From Aneurinibacillus uraniidurans (lineage in GTDB: Bacteria > Bacillota > Bacilli > Aneurinibacillales > Aneurinibacillaceae), in the NCBI RefSeq assembly GCF_028471905.1, contig NZ_CP116902.1:1214501-1278500 (forward strand): 64,000 nt of DNA, read 5' to 3'. The position numbers were made by a program, and so were the translations under genes. The notes under the pieces were generated by a model. It saw only the letters and a list, made by a program, of their open reading frames with translations. It had not been told where the DNA came from and did not search any database. Shown here in pieces: positions 1 through 9,341 of this stretch (position 1 is the stretch's first letter; the number at the start of each line of letters is the position of its first letter).

Positions 1-258
1 GATAGCTCGATTGGCGGACTTGGCGGTTGTCCGTATGCACCGGGAGCATCGGGCAACATCTCGACAGAAGATGTTGTTTATATGCTGCAAGGGATGGGAC
101 TCGAAACGGGCGTATCGCTTGAGAAGCTAATCGAAGTTGGGATGTTTATGGAAGAAGTGCTTGGACGCCCGTTACCATCGCGCGTGCTTGCGGCAATGAA
201 ACATACTGTGAAAGGGGAATGCGACAATGGATACACAGCAGGCAAAGCAAACGCTTGA
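1..258 (+). CDS. mvaB: Hydroxymethylglutaryl-CoA lyase, C-terminal part (5' end outside window)
   Basis: Frame 1 is open from the first base to TGA at 256-258 and encodes the last 85 residues of the protein. The segment [15 protein letters not shown] is the HMG-CoA lyase signature; its Cys is the catalytic loop cysteine of this family. The enzyme cleaves 3-hydroxy-3-methylglutaryl-CoA to acetoacetate and acetyl-CoA, the last step of leucine breakdown. The coding end overlaps the start of the following carboxyltransferase gene by 32 bases in another frame, so the two are probably translated from one message. Together they suggest the tail of a leucine/isovalerate degradation operon. The rest of the gene and the promoter lie upstream of the window. 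Confidence 0.9.
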   Translation, partial: DSSIGGLGGCPYAPGASGNISTEDVVYMLQGMGLETGVSLEKLIEVGMFMEEVLGRPLPSRVLAAMKHTVKGECDNGYTAGKANA

Positions 259-1780
259 GCAGGCGCTACATACGCGCATCGAACAGATTCAGAAAGGTGG
301 AGCGGAGAAATACCACGCCAAGAACAAAGAGCAGAACAAACTATTTGTCCGCGACCGCCTGCAGCTGTTGTTCGATGATGAATACCAGATTGAAGATGCA
401 CTATTTGCGAATAGTCTAGCAGGCGATCTGCCAGCAGATGGTGTTGTGACCGCAATCGGGCGTGTAAACGGTCAGAAAGTATGTGTCATGGCTAACGATT
501 CAACGGTTAAAGCAGGTTCGTGGGGTTCACGCACGGTTGAAAAAATCATTCGCATTCAGGAAACGGCGATGAAGCTGCGTATACCAATGATCTACCTGGT
601 TGATTCCGCTGGCGCACGCATTACCGATCAGATCGAGATGTTTCCAGGCCGCCGTGGTGCCGGACGTATTTTTTACAACCAGGTGAAAATGTCCGGCATG
701 GTGCCGCAAGTATGTGTGCTGTTTGGACCGTCTGCGGCAGGTGGTGCTTATATTCCGGCATTTTGTGATATCGTCATTATGGTAGAAGGAAACGCGAGCA
801 TGTATCTTGGCTCGCCACGCATGGCCGAGATGGTAATAGGTGAGAAAGTTACACTCGAAGAAATGGGCGGTGCCCGCATGCATTGTACAGTGAGCGGCTG
901 TGGGGATGTACTTGCGTCGTCTGAACAGGAAGCGATTGCGTCGGCCCGCCAGTATTTGTCGTATTTCCCGGCGAACTGTCAGCAGAAGCCGCCAGTTGTA
1001 GAGGCAAAAGTGCCAAAAGCAGATAGTCGTACAGTTGAAGCGATTGTACCGACGAATCAGAATGCTCCGTTTGATATGTATGAACTGATCCATGCGATCA
1101 TTGATGAAGATTCCTTTTATGAAATCAAAAAACTGTTCGCTGCTGAGCTTGTAACGGGATTTGCCCGCATGGATGGTAAGCCAGTGGGCATTATTGCCAA
1201 TCAGCCGCGTGTCAAAGGGGGCGTACTGTTTGTCGATTCCGCTGATAAATCGGCGCGCTTCATGACGCTGTGTGACGCATTTGGTATTCCGCTCGTATTC
1301 CTTGCCGACGTTCCGGGCTTTATGATCGGAACAAAAGTAGAACGTGCGGGCATTATCCGTCATGGTGCGAAGATGATCTCGGCAATGTCAGAAGCTACTG
1401 TTCCGCGAATTTCTGTTATTGTTCGCAAAGCATATGGAGCTGGGCTGTATGCGATGTCGGGCCCGGCATTTGAACCGGATTGCTGTCTGGCTCTTCCAAC
1501 TGCTCAGATAGCGGTTATGGGGCCAGAAGCAGCTGTAAATGCGGTGTATAGTAACAAAATTAACGCGATTGAAGATCCGAAAGAGCGCCAGGCATTCATT
1601 ATGGAGAAACGCAAAGAATATCAGGAAGACATCGATATTTATCGTCTTGCATCCGAAATGATCATTGACGGCATTATCGAGGGAAGCCGACTGCGTGCCG
1701 AGTTGATTGACCGTCTTGAGGCGTATAGTAGTAAGCAAATGACGTTCTCTGAACGGAAGCATCCGGTTTATCCTGTGTAA
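227..1780 (+). CDS. Acyl-CoA carboxylase carboxyltransferase subunit (methylcrotonyl-CoA type)
   Basis: A 517-residue biotin-dependent carboxyltransferase. The two oxyanion-forming motifs of the family are present: GPSAAGGAY at about residues 167-175 and [10 protein letters not shown] at about 400-409. It transfers CO2 from carboxybiotin to an acyl-CoA. Because HMG-CoA lyase lies directly upstream and overlaps it, 3-methylcrotonyl-CoA is the likeliest substrate (inference), as for B. subtilis yngE; propionyl-CoA is the alternative. The ATG at 227 follows an AAAGGGGA ribosome site. No biotin carboxylase or carrier gene is visible, so they would lie upstream of the window. Length is normal for the family. 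Confidence 0.88.
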   Translation: MDTQQAKQTLEQALHTRIEQIQKGGAEKYHAKNKEQNKLFVRDRLQLLFDDEYQIEDALFANSLAGDLPADGVVTAIGRVNGQKVCVMANDSTVKAGSWGSRTVEKIIRIQETAMKLRIPMIYLVDSAGARITDQIEMFPGRRGAGRIFYNQVKMSGMVPQVCVLFGPSAAGGAYIPAFCDIVIMVEGNASMYLGSPRMAEMVIGEKVTLEEMGGARMHCTVSGCGDVLASSEQEAIASARQYLSYFPANCQQKPPVVEAKVPKADSRTVEAIVPTNQNAPFDMYELIHAIIDEDSFYEIKKLFAAELVTGFARMDGKPVGIIANQPRVKGGVLFVDSADKSARFMTLCDAFGIPLVFLADVPGFMIGTKVERAGIIRHGAKMISAMSEATVPRISVIVRKAYGAGLYAMSGPAFEPDCCLALPTAQIAVMGPEAAVNAVYSNKINAIEDPKERQAFIMEKRKEYQEDIDIYRLASEMIIDGIIEGSRLRAELIDRLEAYSSKQMTFSERKHPVYPV

Positions 1781-1869
1781 GCGCCTCAATATTTTGCGGG
1801 GTCGCTTTTCGCAACCGCTTCGGATATGCTATGATGAAGCATATTGTAGCAAACGGGGAGTCTAATGAT

Positions 1870-2439
1870 ATGAGCGTCTCTTATCAGCAGCGGATCTTAG
1901 CAGCTGCGAATAAAATTTTTGTTGAAAATGGCTATCGCCAGGCTGACATGCGGTCCATTGCTAAAGAGGCAGGGATTGCGGTTGGAACGATCTATAATTA
2001 TTATCCGAATAAGGCTGTGCTGTATCAGGCGATTCTAAATCAGCAGTGGGAAGAGTTTGACCGCCGCATTCATCAGGTAGTGAATGATCTGTCATCTTCA
2101 GCCCGCGAGAAGTTGCAGCGTATTACGGAGCATTTATTTAGCTTTGTAGCACACCATATGAGCATGTGGCGTGAGATTATCAATGATCCACAGCGTGATG
2201 AGTTCCAACTGCTTGACGAAGGGCATAAGGCACAGCAGAAGGCACATAATCAGCTAAAAGAGCATTTGCGTCGCGTATTTAACGAGCATACATCGGAGCC
2301 ATCGTGGATTGTGGAGCGGCATATTTTAGCTTATATGGCTGCTGTTACGCATATCGGCATGTTATTTCCAGCTGAAACCGAGCAGAATATTAACTATATT
2401 ATGAGCTTGATTGATAACATGCCTCGTCTGTCCAAATAA
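1870..2439 (+). CDS. TetR/AcrR family transcriptional regulator
   Basis: A 189-residue regulator with an N-terminal TetR helix-turn-helix at about residues 27-46 (DMRSIAKEAG followed by GTIYNYYPNK). The remaining all-helical part is the ligand-binding and dimer domain. The reading frame runs further upstream to 1831, but the ATG at 1870 is preferred because a GGGGAG ribosome site sits just before it and the TetR homology begins here. It follows the carboxyltransferase by 89 bases and may control fatty-acid or branched-chain acyl-CoA genes; this is inference from position only. A weak promoter-like TATGAT at about 1830 precedes it. Confidence 0.85.
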   Translation: MSVSYQQRILAAANKIFVENGYRQADMRSIAKEAGIAVGTIYNYYPNKAVLYQAILNQQWEEFDRRIHQVVNDLSSSAREKLQRITEHLFSFVAHHMSMWREIINDPQRDEFQLLDEGHKAQQKAHNQLKEHLRRVFNEHTSEPSWIVERHILAYMAAVTHIGMLFPAETEQNINYIMSLIDNMPRLSK

Positions 2440-2441
2440 AG

Positions 2442-2480
2442 GGCAGCTAGCATCGGAGAGATGCTGGCTGCTTTTGTTTT
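2442..2480 (+). terminator. Intrinsic terminator after the TetR gene
   Basis: GGCAGCTAGCATC pairs with GATGCTGGCTGCT (one G-U step) around a short loop and is followed by TTTTGTTTT. It separates the TetR gene from bshC. Confidence 0.85.
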
Positions 2481-2508
2481 TGGCATTTGGTATCGAGAAT
2501 GGTATACT
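2480..2508 (+). promoter_or_regulatory. Sigma-A type promoter for bshC-ahcY
   Basis: TTGGCA at 2480-2485 and TATACT at 2503-2508 are separated by exactly 17 bases. The site lies directly behind the upstream terminator and 36 bases before the bshC start. Confidence 0.75.
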
Positions 2509-2543
2509 TCCCTTTAGTAAGCAGTTAGCTGTGAGATGAGAGG

Positions 2544-4184
2544 ATGAACAACGTGCAAATCGAGTCGGTTATGCTTCCATTTGGACAAAAAATTGTCCAT
2601 GATTATATAAATGAGTATTCAAAAACGGCGGAGTTATATCCGTATCATCCGTATGAACAAGAAAGTTACGAGCGTCGCCTGCGCTGGCTTTCTGAACATC
2701 CCCACGCAAACCGTGCTGCGCTTGCAGACGGGCTTCTCGCCTGGAACACAAGTGTGGGAAACACGCACGAGCGTGTGAGAGAAAATATTGAGGCGTTGCG
2801 CCAGCCTGACACATACGCAGTCGTTACCGGGCAGCAGGCGGGGGTTCTGACTGGACCGCTGTATACGATTCACAAGGCGATTACTGCGCTTCGGATGGCA
2901 GAAGAACAGCAGAAACGACTGGGTGTACGTGTTGTTCCGATCTTCTGGATTGCCGGGGAAGATCATGATTATGAGGAAGCCAATCATGTATATGTACAGA
3001 CGAAAGGCGGAGATGTCGAGAAGCAGCGTCTGAACCATGAGGCAGCAGGACGAACGTCGGTTACGCACTTAGTTATTCCACAGGATGCATTACACGAGTA
3101 TATTGATGCGTTTTTTGCTGAACAGATCGAAACCGAATTTACAGGTGATCTGAAAGCACACTTGCATACATTTGCTAAAGAATCAGCTACACTGACAGAC
3201 TTTTTTGCCCGGACGCTTGTCTGGCTGTTCGGAGAGGCAGGGCTCATTCTGATCGATTCGGCAGCTCCGTTCGTCCGTGTGCTGGAACAAGATGGATTCG
3301 CCCAGGTTATTCGTCGAAATGAGGAATTGAATGAAGCGGTAGCGGTGCAGGGACAGAAGCTTACAACACTCGGTTATCATCGCCAGGTGGAGACGGAGCG
3401 TTCCTCTGCCCAGTTTTTTCTGTATCGAAACGGGGAGCGTAGTGGTGTAGAGCGGCTCGTAGACGGTACATTCCGTACGCGGGATGGCGCCGTGTATACG
3501 GAAGAAGAACTTCTCACTTTGCTTGCACACGACCCGGAATCGTTTAGTGCTAATGTGGTGACACGGCCGCTGATGCAGGAATGGTTACTGCCGGTACTTG
3601 CGTTTGTCGGTGGGCCGGGTGAAGTTGCCTACTGGGGACTGTATGCCCGCATGTTTGCTGTGTTCGGACTTGCAATGCCGCCAGTTGTGCCGCGTTTATC
3701 GTTTAGCTTGCTGGAAGGTGCTGTACAGAAGAATATGCGTAAGTTTGACCTTAGTACGCATGATGTATTGACTAAGCTTACAGAGAAGCGGGATGCGTAT
3801 CTAGCAGCGCAGGATACGCTGCATCTGGATGAAAAATTCGCCGAGGTAAAGCAGCAGATGAAGGAGTTGTATATGCCGCTCATCGAAGAAGCGTCCGGAA
3901 TTGAGCAGGGGTTGCGTGTACTTGGTGAAAAAAATCTCGACAAAATTTTGGAGCAGGTCGACTTTTATGCCAAACGCAGTCAGTCAGCGTTCGTCAAAAA
4001 GCACGAATCATCCCTGCGCCAGTTCGACCGTATTCGTACAGCGCTGTTTCCGATGGACAAACCACAGGAACGCGTTTACAATATATTTGGTTATCTTAAT
4101 AAATATGGGGTGGAGTGGTTCCGTGAATTCCGCTCGTATCCATACGATGTAACATCTGAACACCTCGCTGTACGCGTAGAATAA
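2544..4184 (+). CDS. bshC: Bacillithiol biosynthesis cysteine-adding enzyme BshC
   Basis: A 546-residue protein that reads as BshC/YllA: HANRAALADGLLAWN near the N-terminus, the motif VTGQQAGVLTGPLYTIHKA, and IFWIAGEDHDYEEANH in the nucleotide-binding-like core, then a long C-terminal coiled-coil region around residues 390-500. BshC joins cysteine to glucosaminyl-malate in the last step of bacillithiol synthesis. The ATG at 2544 is the longest start, but the GAGAGG ribosome site is better placed for the in-frame GTG at 2553, so the true protein may be three residues shorter. It keeps its normal place upstream of rsmH. It is followed after only 18 bases by ahcY rather than mraZ, so the two genes form an operon. 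Confidence 0.93.
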   Translation: MNNVQIESVMLPFGQKIVHDYINEYSKTAELYPYHPYEQESYERRLRWLSEHPHANRAALADGLLAWNTSVGNTHERVRENIEALRQPDTYAVVTGQQAGVLTGPLYTIHKAITALRMAEEQQKRLGVRVVPIFWIAGEDHDYEEANHVYVQTKGGDVEKQRLNHEAAGRTSVTHLVIPQDALHEYIDAFFAEQIETEFTGDLKAHLHTFAKESATLTDFFARTLVWLFGEAGLILIDSAAPFVRVLEQDGFAQVIRRNEELNEAVAVQGQKLTTLGYHRQVETERSSAQFFLYRNGERSGVERLVDGTFRTRDGAVYTEEELLTLLAHDPESFSANVVTRPLMQEWLLPVLAFVGGPGEVAYWGLYARMFAVFGLAMPPVVPRLSFSLLEGAVQKNMRKFDLSTHDVLTKLTEKRDAYLAAQDTLHLDEKFAEVKQQMKELYMPLIEEASGIEQGLRVLGEKNLDKILEQVDFYAKRSQSAFVKKHESSLRQFDRIRTALFPMDKPQERVYNIFGYLNKYGVEWFREFRSYPYDVTSEHLAVRVE

Positions 4185-4202
4185 GAAATAGGGGGACCTA
4201 CC

Positions 4203-5465
4203 ATGAACACAACGAATAAGAGCATTGTGCGCGACATGAGTCTTGCGCCAAGCGGTCATTTGAAAATTGACTGGGTTAAAGAACACATGCCGGTATTAAA
4301 CCGCATTCGTGAACAATTCGAGAAAGACCAGCCGTTCAAAGGATTGAAAGTGGCGATTTCCCTTCACCTTGAGGCGAAAACAGCTTACCTGGCGAAAGTA
4401 GTTCAGGCAGGTGGAGCAGAAGTGGCGATTACAGGCAGTAACCCGCTTTCTACACAGGATGATGTAGCAGCTGCACTCGTTGAAGATGGTATTACAGTAT
4501 TTGCTAAATACAATCCGGACCCAGTTGAGTACAAAGAGCATTTCATCAAAACACTGGAAACAAAACCAGATCTGATCATTGATGACGGTGGCGATCTTGT
4601 AACAATCCTGCATGCTGAGCGTCCAGACTTGCTTGCGCAAGTGCGCGGCGGCTGCGAAGAAACAACAACAGGGGTAATTCGCAACCGTGCGCTTGAGAAA
4701 TCAGGCGAGCTGAAATTCCCAATGATCGCTGTAAACGATGCGTTCTGCAAATACTTGTTTGATAACCGTTACGGCACAGGCCAATCCGTATGGGATGGCA
4801 TTAACCGTACAACAAACCTTGTGGTAGCAGGAAAAACAGTTGTCGTAGTTGGCTACGGCTGGTGCGGACGCGGCGTGGCGATGCGTGCGAAAGGCCTTGG
4901 CGCGAAAGTAATCGTAACAGAAATCGATGGCATCAAGGCGATTGAAGCTTATATGGACGGCTTTGAAGTAATGCCGATGATCGAAGCGGCGAAGCATGGA
5001 GATTACTTCGTAACAGTAACAGGAAATCGCGATGTAATTCGTGGTGAACATATCGCCGTGATGAAAGACGGTGCTATTCTGTCTAACGCAGGTCACTTCG
5101 ATGTAGAAATCAATAAACCGGAACTAGAAGCACTTTCAACATCAAGTCGTGTTGTGCGCAAAGATATTGAAGAATATGTGATGAAAGACGGCCGCAAGAT
5201 CTACCTGCTTGCAGAAGGACGTCTTGTAAACCTCGCAGCAGGTGACGGGCACCCGGCAGAAATTATGGATATGACATTTGCTCTACAGGCGATCTCACTT
5301 GCTTATGTAAACGAGCAATATAAAGAAATCGGTGCGCGTGTTCTTAATGTACCGTATGAGCTTGATGAGAAAGTGGCACGTCTGAAACTAGAAGCGCTTG
5401 GCCTTGGCGTAGATACACTGACAGAGGAACAAAAGTCATACCTCGACAGCTGGAAAGAAGAATAA
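4203..5465 (+). CDS. ahcY: S-adenosylhomocysteine hydrolase (adenosylhomocysteinase)
   Basis: A 420-residue enzyme that splits S-adenosylhomocysteine reversibly into adenosine and homocysteine. Visible family features are DDGGD at 127-131, EETTTG at 152-157, the [18 protein letters not shown] block at 178-195, the Rossmann GYGWCG (217-222) for NAD, and NAGHFDVEI further on. It is the short form: it lacks the insert of about 40 residues and the KPDHYRY-like tail of most bacterial enzymes, resembling archaeal and Thermotoga-type proteins (family knowledge). The ribosome site AGGGGG precedes ATG. It sits 18 bases after bshC, where Bacillales normally carry mraZ, and is closed by a strong terminator. 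Many Bacilli handle this metabolite with Pfs/LuxS instead. Confidence 0.93.
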   Translation: MNTTNKSIVRDMSLAPSGHLKIDWVKEHMPVLNRIREQFEKDQPFKGLKVAISLHLEAKTAYLAKVVQAGGAEVAITGSNPLSTQDDVAAALVEDGITVFAKYNPDPVEYKEHFIKTLETKPDLIIDDGGDLVTILHAERPDLLAQVRGGCEETTTGVIRNRALEKSGELKFPMIAVNDAFCKYLFDNRYGTGQSVWDGINRTTNLVVAGKTVVVVGYGWCGRGVAMRAKGLGAKVIVTEIDGIKAIEAYMDGFEVMPMIEAAKHGDYFVTVTGNRDVIRGEHIAVMKDGAILSNAGHFDVEINKPELEALSTSSRVVRKDIEEYVMKDGRKIYLLAEGRLVNLAAGDGHPAEIMDMTFALQAISLAYVNEQYKEIGARVLNVPYELDEKVARLKLEALGLGVDTLTEEQKSYLDSWKEE

Positions 5466-5482
5466 AATAGGTAAGAAAGCAC

Positions 5483-5523
5483 AAATGTCGAACGGTCTTT
5501 GGACCTGTTCGACATTTTTTTTC
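5483..5523 (+). terminator. Strong intrinsic terminator after ahcY
   Basis: ATGTCGAAC pairs perfectly with GTTCGACAT, with an inner GGTC/GACC pairing, followed by a run of eight T. It closes the bshC-ahcY unit and insulates it from rsmH. Confidence 0.93.
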
Positions 5524-5607
5524 GTATTTTAGTGGCAAATCAGCAAAAAATCCTATTTTTTTATAGAAGGAAATCATTTTCTAAGCTAGAATTACGTATG
5601 TGCATGA

Positions 5608-5635
5608 TTGTGTCGTGTTTCGTACAGGATAGGAT
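5608..5635 (+). promoter_or_regulatory. Possible sigma-A promoter for rsmH and the dcw cluster
   Basis: TTGTGT at 5608-5613 and TAGGAT at 5630-5635 are 16 bases apart, downstream of the ahcY terminator. The match is weak. No repeated TGGG-type MraZ binding boxes were seen in 5524-5682, which fits the absence of mraZ. Confidence 0.35.
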
Positions 5636-5682
5636 ACAGCATGATTTTGATTTGGTTTCGAACCACGTTGGGAGGAAGCAGG

Positions 5683-6621
5683 ATGTTTCATCACATCACA
5701 GTGCTGCATGAAGAAGCAGTGGACGGGCTTAACATCAAACCGGGCGGCATTTATGTTGACTGCACGCTTGGTGGTGCAGGTCACAGTTCGCTTATTGCGT
5801 CACGGCTGACAGAGGGGGCTAGGCTTATCTCAATCGACCAGGACGATACAGCACTTGCCGCTGCACGCGAGCGTCTTGCTCCATATATGGATCACGTTAC
5901 ACTCGTAAAAAGCAATTTTCGCCGTATCAAGCAGATCCTTCACGATTTACATATTACGCAGGTGGATGGCGTGTTATTTGACCTTGGTGTATCATCGCCG
6001 CAGCTTGATGAAGCAGAGCGCGGGTTTAGTTATAATGCAGAAGCAACACTTGATATGCGCATGGATCAGCAGCAGGAACTTACCGCTTACAGCATTGTAA
6101 ACGAATGGGAAGAAAGTGAAATTGCGTCGATTATTTTCAAATATGGGGAAGAGAAGTTTGCCCGTCGCATTGCGCGGGAGATTTGTCTTGCGCGTGCTAA
6201 TAAGCCGATCGAGACGACAGAGGAGCTGGTGGAGTTAATTAAGCGCGGCATCCCGGCACCAGCCCGCCGTACAGGGGGGCATCCGGCTAAACGTACCTTC
6301 CAGGCGATTCGAATCGCAGTTAACGACGAATTGAATGCCTTTCAGGAAGCGCTCGAAGACAGCATTGAGATGCTGGCACCGGGCGGGAGAACAAGCGTGA
6401 TTACGTTCCATTCGCTTGAAGATCGGATTTGTAAACAGACGTATCAGGAATACAGCAAGGGCTGCATCTGTCCACCAGGGCTACCGCAGTGTGCATGCGG
6501 ACAGAAACCTACGCTGAAAATTATTACTCGTAAGCCTATTATTCCGACAGATGTTGAGCAGGAAGCAAATCGCAGGGCGCGTTCCGCCAAGCTGCGAATC
6601 GCTGAGAAGCTGGCGAAATAG
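5683..6621 (+). CDS. rsmH: 16S rRNA (cytosine(1402)-N(4))-methyltransferase RsmH (MraW)
   Basis: A 312-residue SAM-dependent methyltransferase. [11 protein letters not shown] at about residues 25-35 is the SAM-binding loop, and [21 protein letters not shown] follows as the family signature. It methylates N4 of C1402 in the ribosomal P site. The frame extends upstream to 5608, but the ATG at 5683 has a GGAGGAAG ribosome site and matches the usual N-terminus. It opens the dcw cluster and is followed by ftsL after 18 bases. Its by-product is S-adenosylhomocysteine, the substrate of the ahcY enzyme encoded just upstream; whether that adjacency matters is unknown. Confidence 0.95.
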   Translation: MFHHITVLHEEAVDGLNIKPGGIYVDCTLGGAGHSSLIASRLTEGARLISIDQDDTALAAARERLAPYMDHVTLVKSNFRRIKQILHDLHITQVDGVLFDLGVSSPQLDEAERGFSYNAEATLDMRMDQQQELTAYSIVNEWEESEIASIIFKYGEEKFARRIAREICLARANKPIETTEELVELIKRGIPAPARRTGGHPAKRTFQAIRIAVNDELNAFQEALEDSIEMLAPGGRTSVITFHSLEDRICKQTYQEYSKGCICPPGLPQCACGQKPTLKIITRKPIIPTDVEQEANRRARSAKLRIAEKLAK

Positions 6622-6639
6622 AAACGGAGGAGAGGAAAC

Positions 6640-7014
6640 GTGCGGCCTTATAATCAGGGGAATCTCGCAACAAAAATTCGGCAGGAAGCTGAAAACACAG
6701 CCCAGAAGAAGCGTGTTACAACCGTTCGCTACGGAATTAGCGGCTCAGAGAAAGTAATGTATTTCTTTACTGTTGTTGCTCTTGTTATGGTGTCCTCGTT
6801 TTTAGTTGCTCGCTATGCAGACATTTCTCATTACAATTACGAGACCATTAAGCTGAAGACCGAGATTAAAAAGCTGAACGAGCAGAACGCAGACATGAGT
6901 GCAAAAATCGATGAATTAAGCAAGCCGGAGCGCATTCGTACAATTGCAGAAAAAATGGGACTCACCCGGCAGGACGATACGGTGCGTGTGTTTAACGGTG
7001 GCAAGGCGAATTAG
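6640..7014 (+). CDS. ftsL: Cell division protein FtsL
   Basis: A 124-residue bitopic membrane protein starting with GTG behind a GGAGGAGAGG site. It has a basic cytoplasmic N-terminus, one membrane helix at about residues 39-58, and an extracytoplasmic coiled coil (about 66-100) with regularly spaced Leu and Ile. FtsL works with DivIC and DivIB in the septal complex. Sequence conservation in this family is low, so the call rests on size, topology and its position between rsmH and pbpB. Confidence 0.88.
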   Translation: MRPYNQGNLATKIRQEAENTAQKKRVTTVRYGISGSEKVMYFFTVVALVMVSSFLVARYADISHYNYETIKLKTEIKKLNEQNADMSAKIDELSKPERIRTIAEKMGLTRQDDTVRVFNGGKAN

Positions 7015-7028
7015 GAGGATAGGCGCAC

Positions 7029-9239
7029 ATGAAGATTCAAGATAAAATCAAATGGCGCACATATGCACTAGGAGGGCTGTTTACGGTCCTCCTTTTTGTG
7101 GTTATTGGGCGAATGTTTTGGCTGCAAAACGTCCAAAGCGCAGAACTTCTGGTGAAAGCGCGGAAGACATGGGAGAAAAGTAACGTCATTAACCCGAAGC
7201 GCGGTGATATTCTTGATCGCAATGGTCAGCAGCTTGCCTACACAGGTAAAGCGTATACCGTTATCGCCCGAATTGCGCCATATGAAAATGACAAAAAAAA
7301 CAAAGACTATGTACAGGACAAGCAAGGGACAGCAGCTAAACTTGCACCGATTCTTGGTATGACATCTGCAGATATTCTGGCCAAGTTGGATAAAAAGGCA
7401 GATCAGGTGGAGCTTCGTCCGGGTGGCTGGAAGATTCCAAAAGAAAAAGCTGACCAGATCAAGGCGTTGAATCTGCCAGGCATCTCGCTATATGAAGAAA
7501 CGCGGCGATACTACCCGTACGGCGTGTTTGCATCCAGTGTACTTGGCTATGTAAATCTTGATGGTCAGGCACAGATGGGCATCGAGCTATCGCAAGATGA
7601 GCAGCTGCGTGGCGAGAAAGGTAGCTTTACGTTCAAAAAAGACGGCAAAGGTAATCAGCTGCCGGATGGACTTGAATCGTATAAGCCAGCTATTGATGGC
7701 AATCAGATTACCATAACGCTTGACCACAACATTCAATCGTACGTGGAGGACGCGCTAAATCAGGCGGCAGCCCAGTACAAAATGAAAGGGATCACGGCAA
7801 TTGTAGCCGATCCTAATACCGGGGAGATCCTTGGGATGGGAAGTCGACCATCTTTTGACCCGAATTCACCGACTGGCATTGAGAATTATCGTAATGTAAT
7901 GGTTGGAACAAACTTCGAGCCGGGCTCGACATTTAAGATTGCAACACTCGCCGCAGCGATTGAAGAAGGTGTATTTAATCCGAATGAGCTGTACATGTCC
8001 GGTACGTATAACAAGATCAAAGGCAGTAAAGAAATTCGCGATCATAATGGCGGACAGGGCTGGGGCATGATTTCTTTTAAAGAAGGGGTTAAGCATTCTA
8101 GTAATGTAGCTTTTGTTATTTTGGGATATGAACGGTTGTATAAGCAACAAGCGACGAATAAGTTGTTTGAGTACCTGCAGAAGTTCGGGTTTGGGGAGAA
8201 GACCGGGATTGATCTACCAGGTGAAGAACGTGGTCTTTTCGATGTAAATCGCCACTATTATCCCCGTGATATTGCGTCTATCTCATTCGGACAAGGGGTC
8301 GGCGTAACAGCTATTCAACAGGTAGCCGCTGTAGGGGCGGTTGCCAATGGTGGTAAACTGATGAAGCCGTATGTCATTAAAGAAATTCGTGATCCGAAAA
8401 CAGGTGCTATTGTGGTTCAGAAAAAGCCGCAGATGGTGCGTCGTGTTGTATCAGAAAACACAGCCAAACAGGTACGGGATCTGCTCGACGCGGTTGTAAA
8501 TGAGAAAAATGGTACCGGGCAGCCGTTCGCTCTTCCAGGCTATCATGTAGCCGGAAAAACCGGGACTGCGCAGGTGTCACGCAATGGTCGCTATGTACCA
8601 GGTAAATACATTAATTCATTTATTGGGTTTGCTCCGAAAGATAATCCAAAGCTTTTGATTTATGTGCTTGTAGATGAACCGAACATCGAAAATCCATCTG
8701 CAGGTGGTAAAATTATTGCCGCTCCTGTATTCAAATCGATTATGGAGCGCAGTTTGCAATATATGAAATTGTCACCGGATAAGACAGCACCTGTTGTGGC
8801 GGTGCAAGATGAAACAGCTATGATGCCACAGCTTGTCGGTACATCGATTAGTCAAGGAAAGGGACTTGCAGCACAGGCCGGACTCAAGGCAGAAATACTC
8901 GGGAATGGTGCCAAAGTTGTTGCGCAGTATCCGGAAGCTTCTGCCGAGCTGACAAAAGGTTCGACCGTATATGCACTAACAACTAAGACAGGTATTGCCC
9001 TGCCGAATCTAGCAGGAAAAACGCTGCGCGACGTCATGGAGATCGGTGCGTTACTAAATCTGAATGTGACAGGTGTAACCGGCGAAGGATACGTCACATC
9101 GCAGAGCATCCCGCCGGGGACGGTCGTGAAGCCGGGAGATAAGCTTGCTGTGACCTTGACGCCAAAATCATCCGGACCTCCTGCTGTACCGGAGACAGAG
9201 AAAAAAGCGGGTACGAAAGACAAGTCGGCCGCGAACTAA
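7029..9239 (+). CDS. pbpB: Penicillin-binding protein 2B, septal transpeptidase with two PASTA domains
   Basis: A 736-residue class B PBP. One N-terminal membrane helix (about 13-33) is followed by the PBP dimer domain (about 55-215) and the transpeptidase domain with STFK (Ser300), SSN (357-359) and KTG (510-512). Two C-terminal PASTA repeats cover about 597-720, ending in a Lys-rich tail. It cross-links septal peptidoglycan. The first of two tandem class B PBPs here is taken as the vegetative PBP2B because it has two PASTA domains, as in B. subtilis; spoVD follows with one. ATG at 7029 has a TAGGAGGAT site. Confidence 0.93.
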   Translation: MKIQDKIKWRTYALGGLFTVLLFVVIGRMFWLQNVQSAELLVKARKTWEKSNVINPKRGDILDRNGQQLAYTGKAYTVIARIAPYENDKKNKDYVQDKQGTAAKLAPILGMTSADILAKLDKKADQVELRPGGWKIPKEKADQIKALNLPGISLYEETRRYYPYGVFASSVLGYVNLDGQAQMGIELSQDEQLRGEKGSFTFKKDGKGNQLPDGLESYKPAIDGNQITITLDHNIQSYVEDALNQAAAQYKMKGITAIVADPNTGEILGMGSRPSFDPNSPTGIENYRNVMVGTNFEPGSTFKIATLAAAIEEGVFNPNELYMSGTYNKIKGSKEIRDHNGGQGWGMISFKEGVKHSSNVAFVILGYERLYKQQATNKLFEYLQKFGFGEKTGIDLPGEERGLFDVNRHYYPRDIASISFGQGVGVTAIQQVAAVGAVANGGKLMKPYVIKEIRDPKTGAIVVQKKPQMVRRVVSENTAKQVRDLLDAVVNEKNGTGQPFALPGYHVAGKTGTAQVSRNGRYVPGKYINSFIGFAPKDNPKLLIYVLVDEPNIENPSAGGKIIAAPVFKSIMERSLQYMKLSPDKTAPVVAVQDETAMMPQLVGTSISQGKGLAAQAGLKAEILGNGAKVVAQYPEASAELTKGSTVYALTTKTGIALPNLAGKTLRDVMEIGALLNLNVTGVTGEGYVTSQSIPPGTVVKPGDKLAVTLTPKSSGPPAVPETEKKAGTKDKSAAN

Positions 9240-9270
9240 AGGAAAGCCTGTTCTATCTCTATCCTTCATC

Positions 9271-9298
9271 GAATAGGGTTATGGTGAGACCGTAGACT
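9271..9298 (+). promoter_or_regulatory. Possible sigma-E type promoter for spoVD
   Basis: GAATAGG (9271-9277) and CGTAGACT (9291-9298) resemble the sigma-E -35 and -10 elements at about the right spacing (13). It lies in the 102-base gap before spoVD, a sigma-E gene in B. subtilis. The match is imperfect. A CCCGG/CCGGG hairpin (9301-9316) lies between it and the spoVD ribosome site. Confidence 0.35.
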
Positions 9299-9341
9299 GT
9301 TCCCGGGCAGCCGGGACTATTTCGATGAGGAGGAGAAAGCG

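Noticed and set aside
5524-5682. A short or broken mraZ before rsmH
   Set aside because: No MraZ-like peptide in any frame; the 159 bases are AT-rich spacer with a weak promoter.
9240-9341. pbpB and spoVD as a single gene duplicated recently
   Set aside because: They differ in length, PASTA number and sequence throughout and match the long-standing pbpB-spoVD pair of Bacillales.
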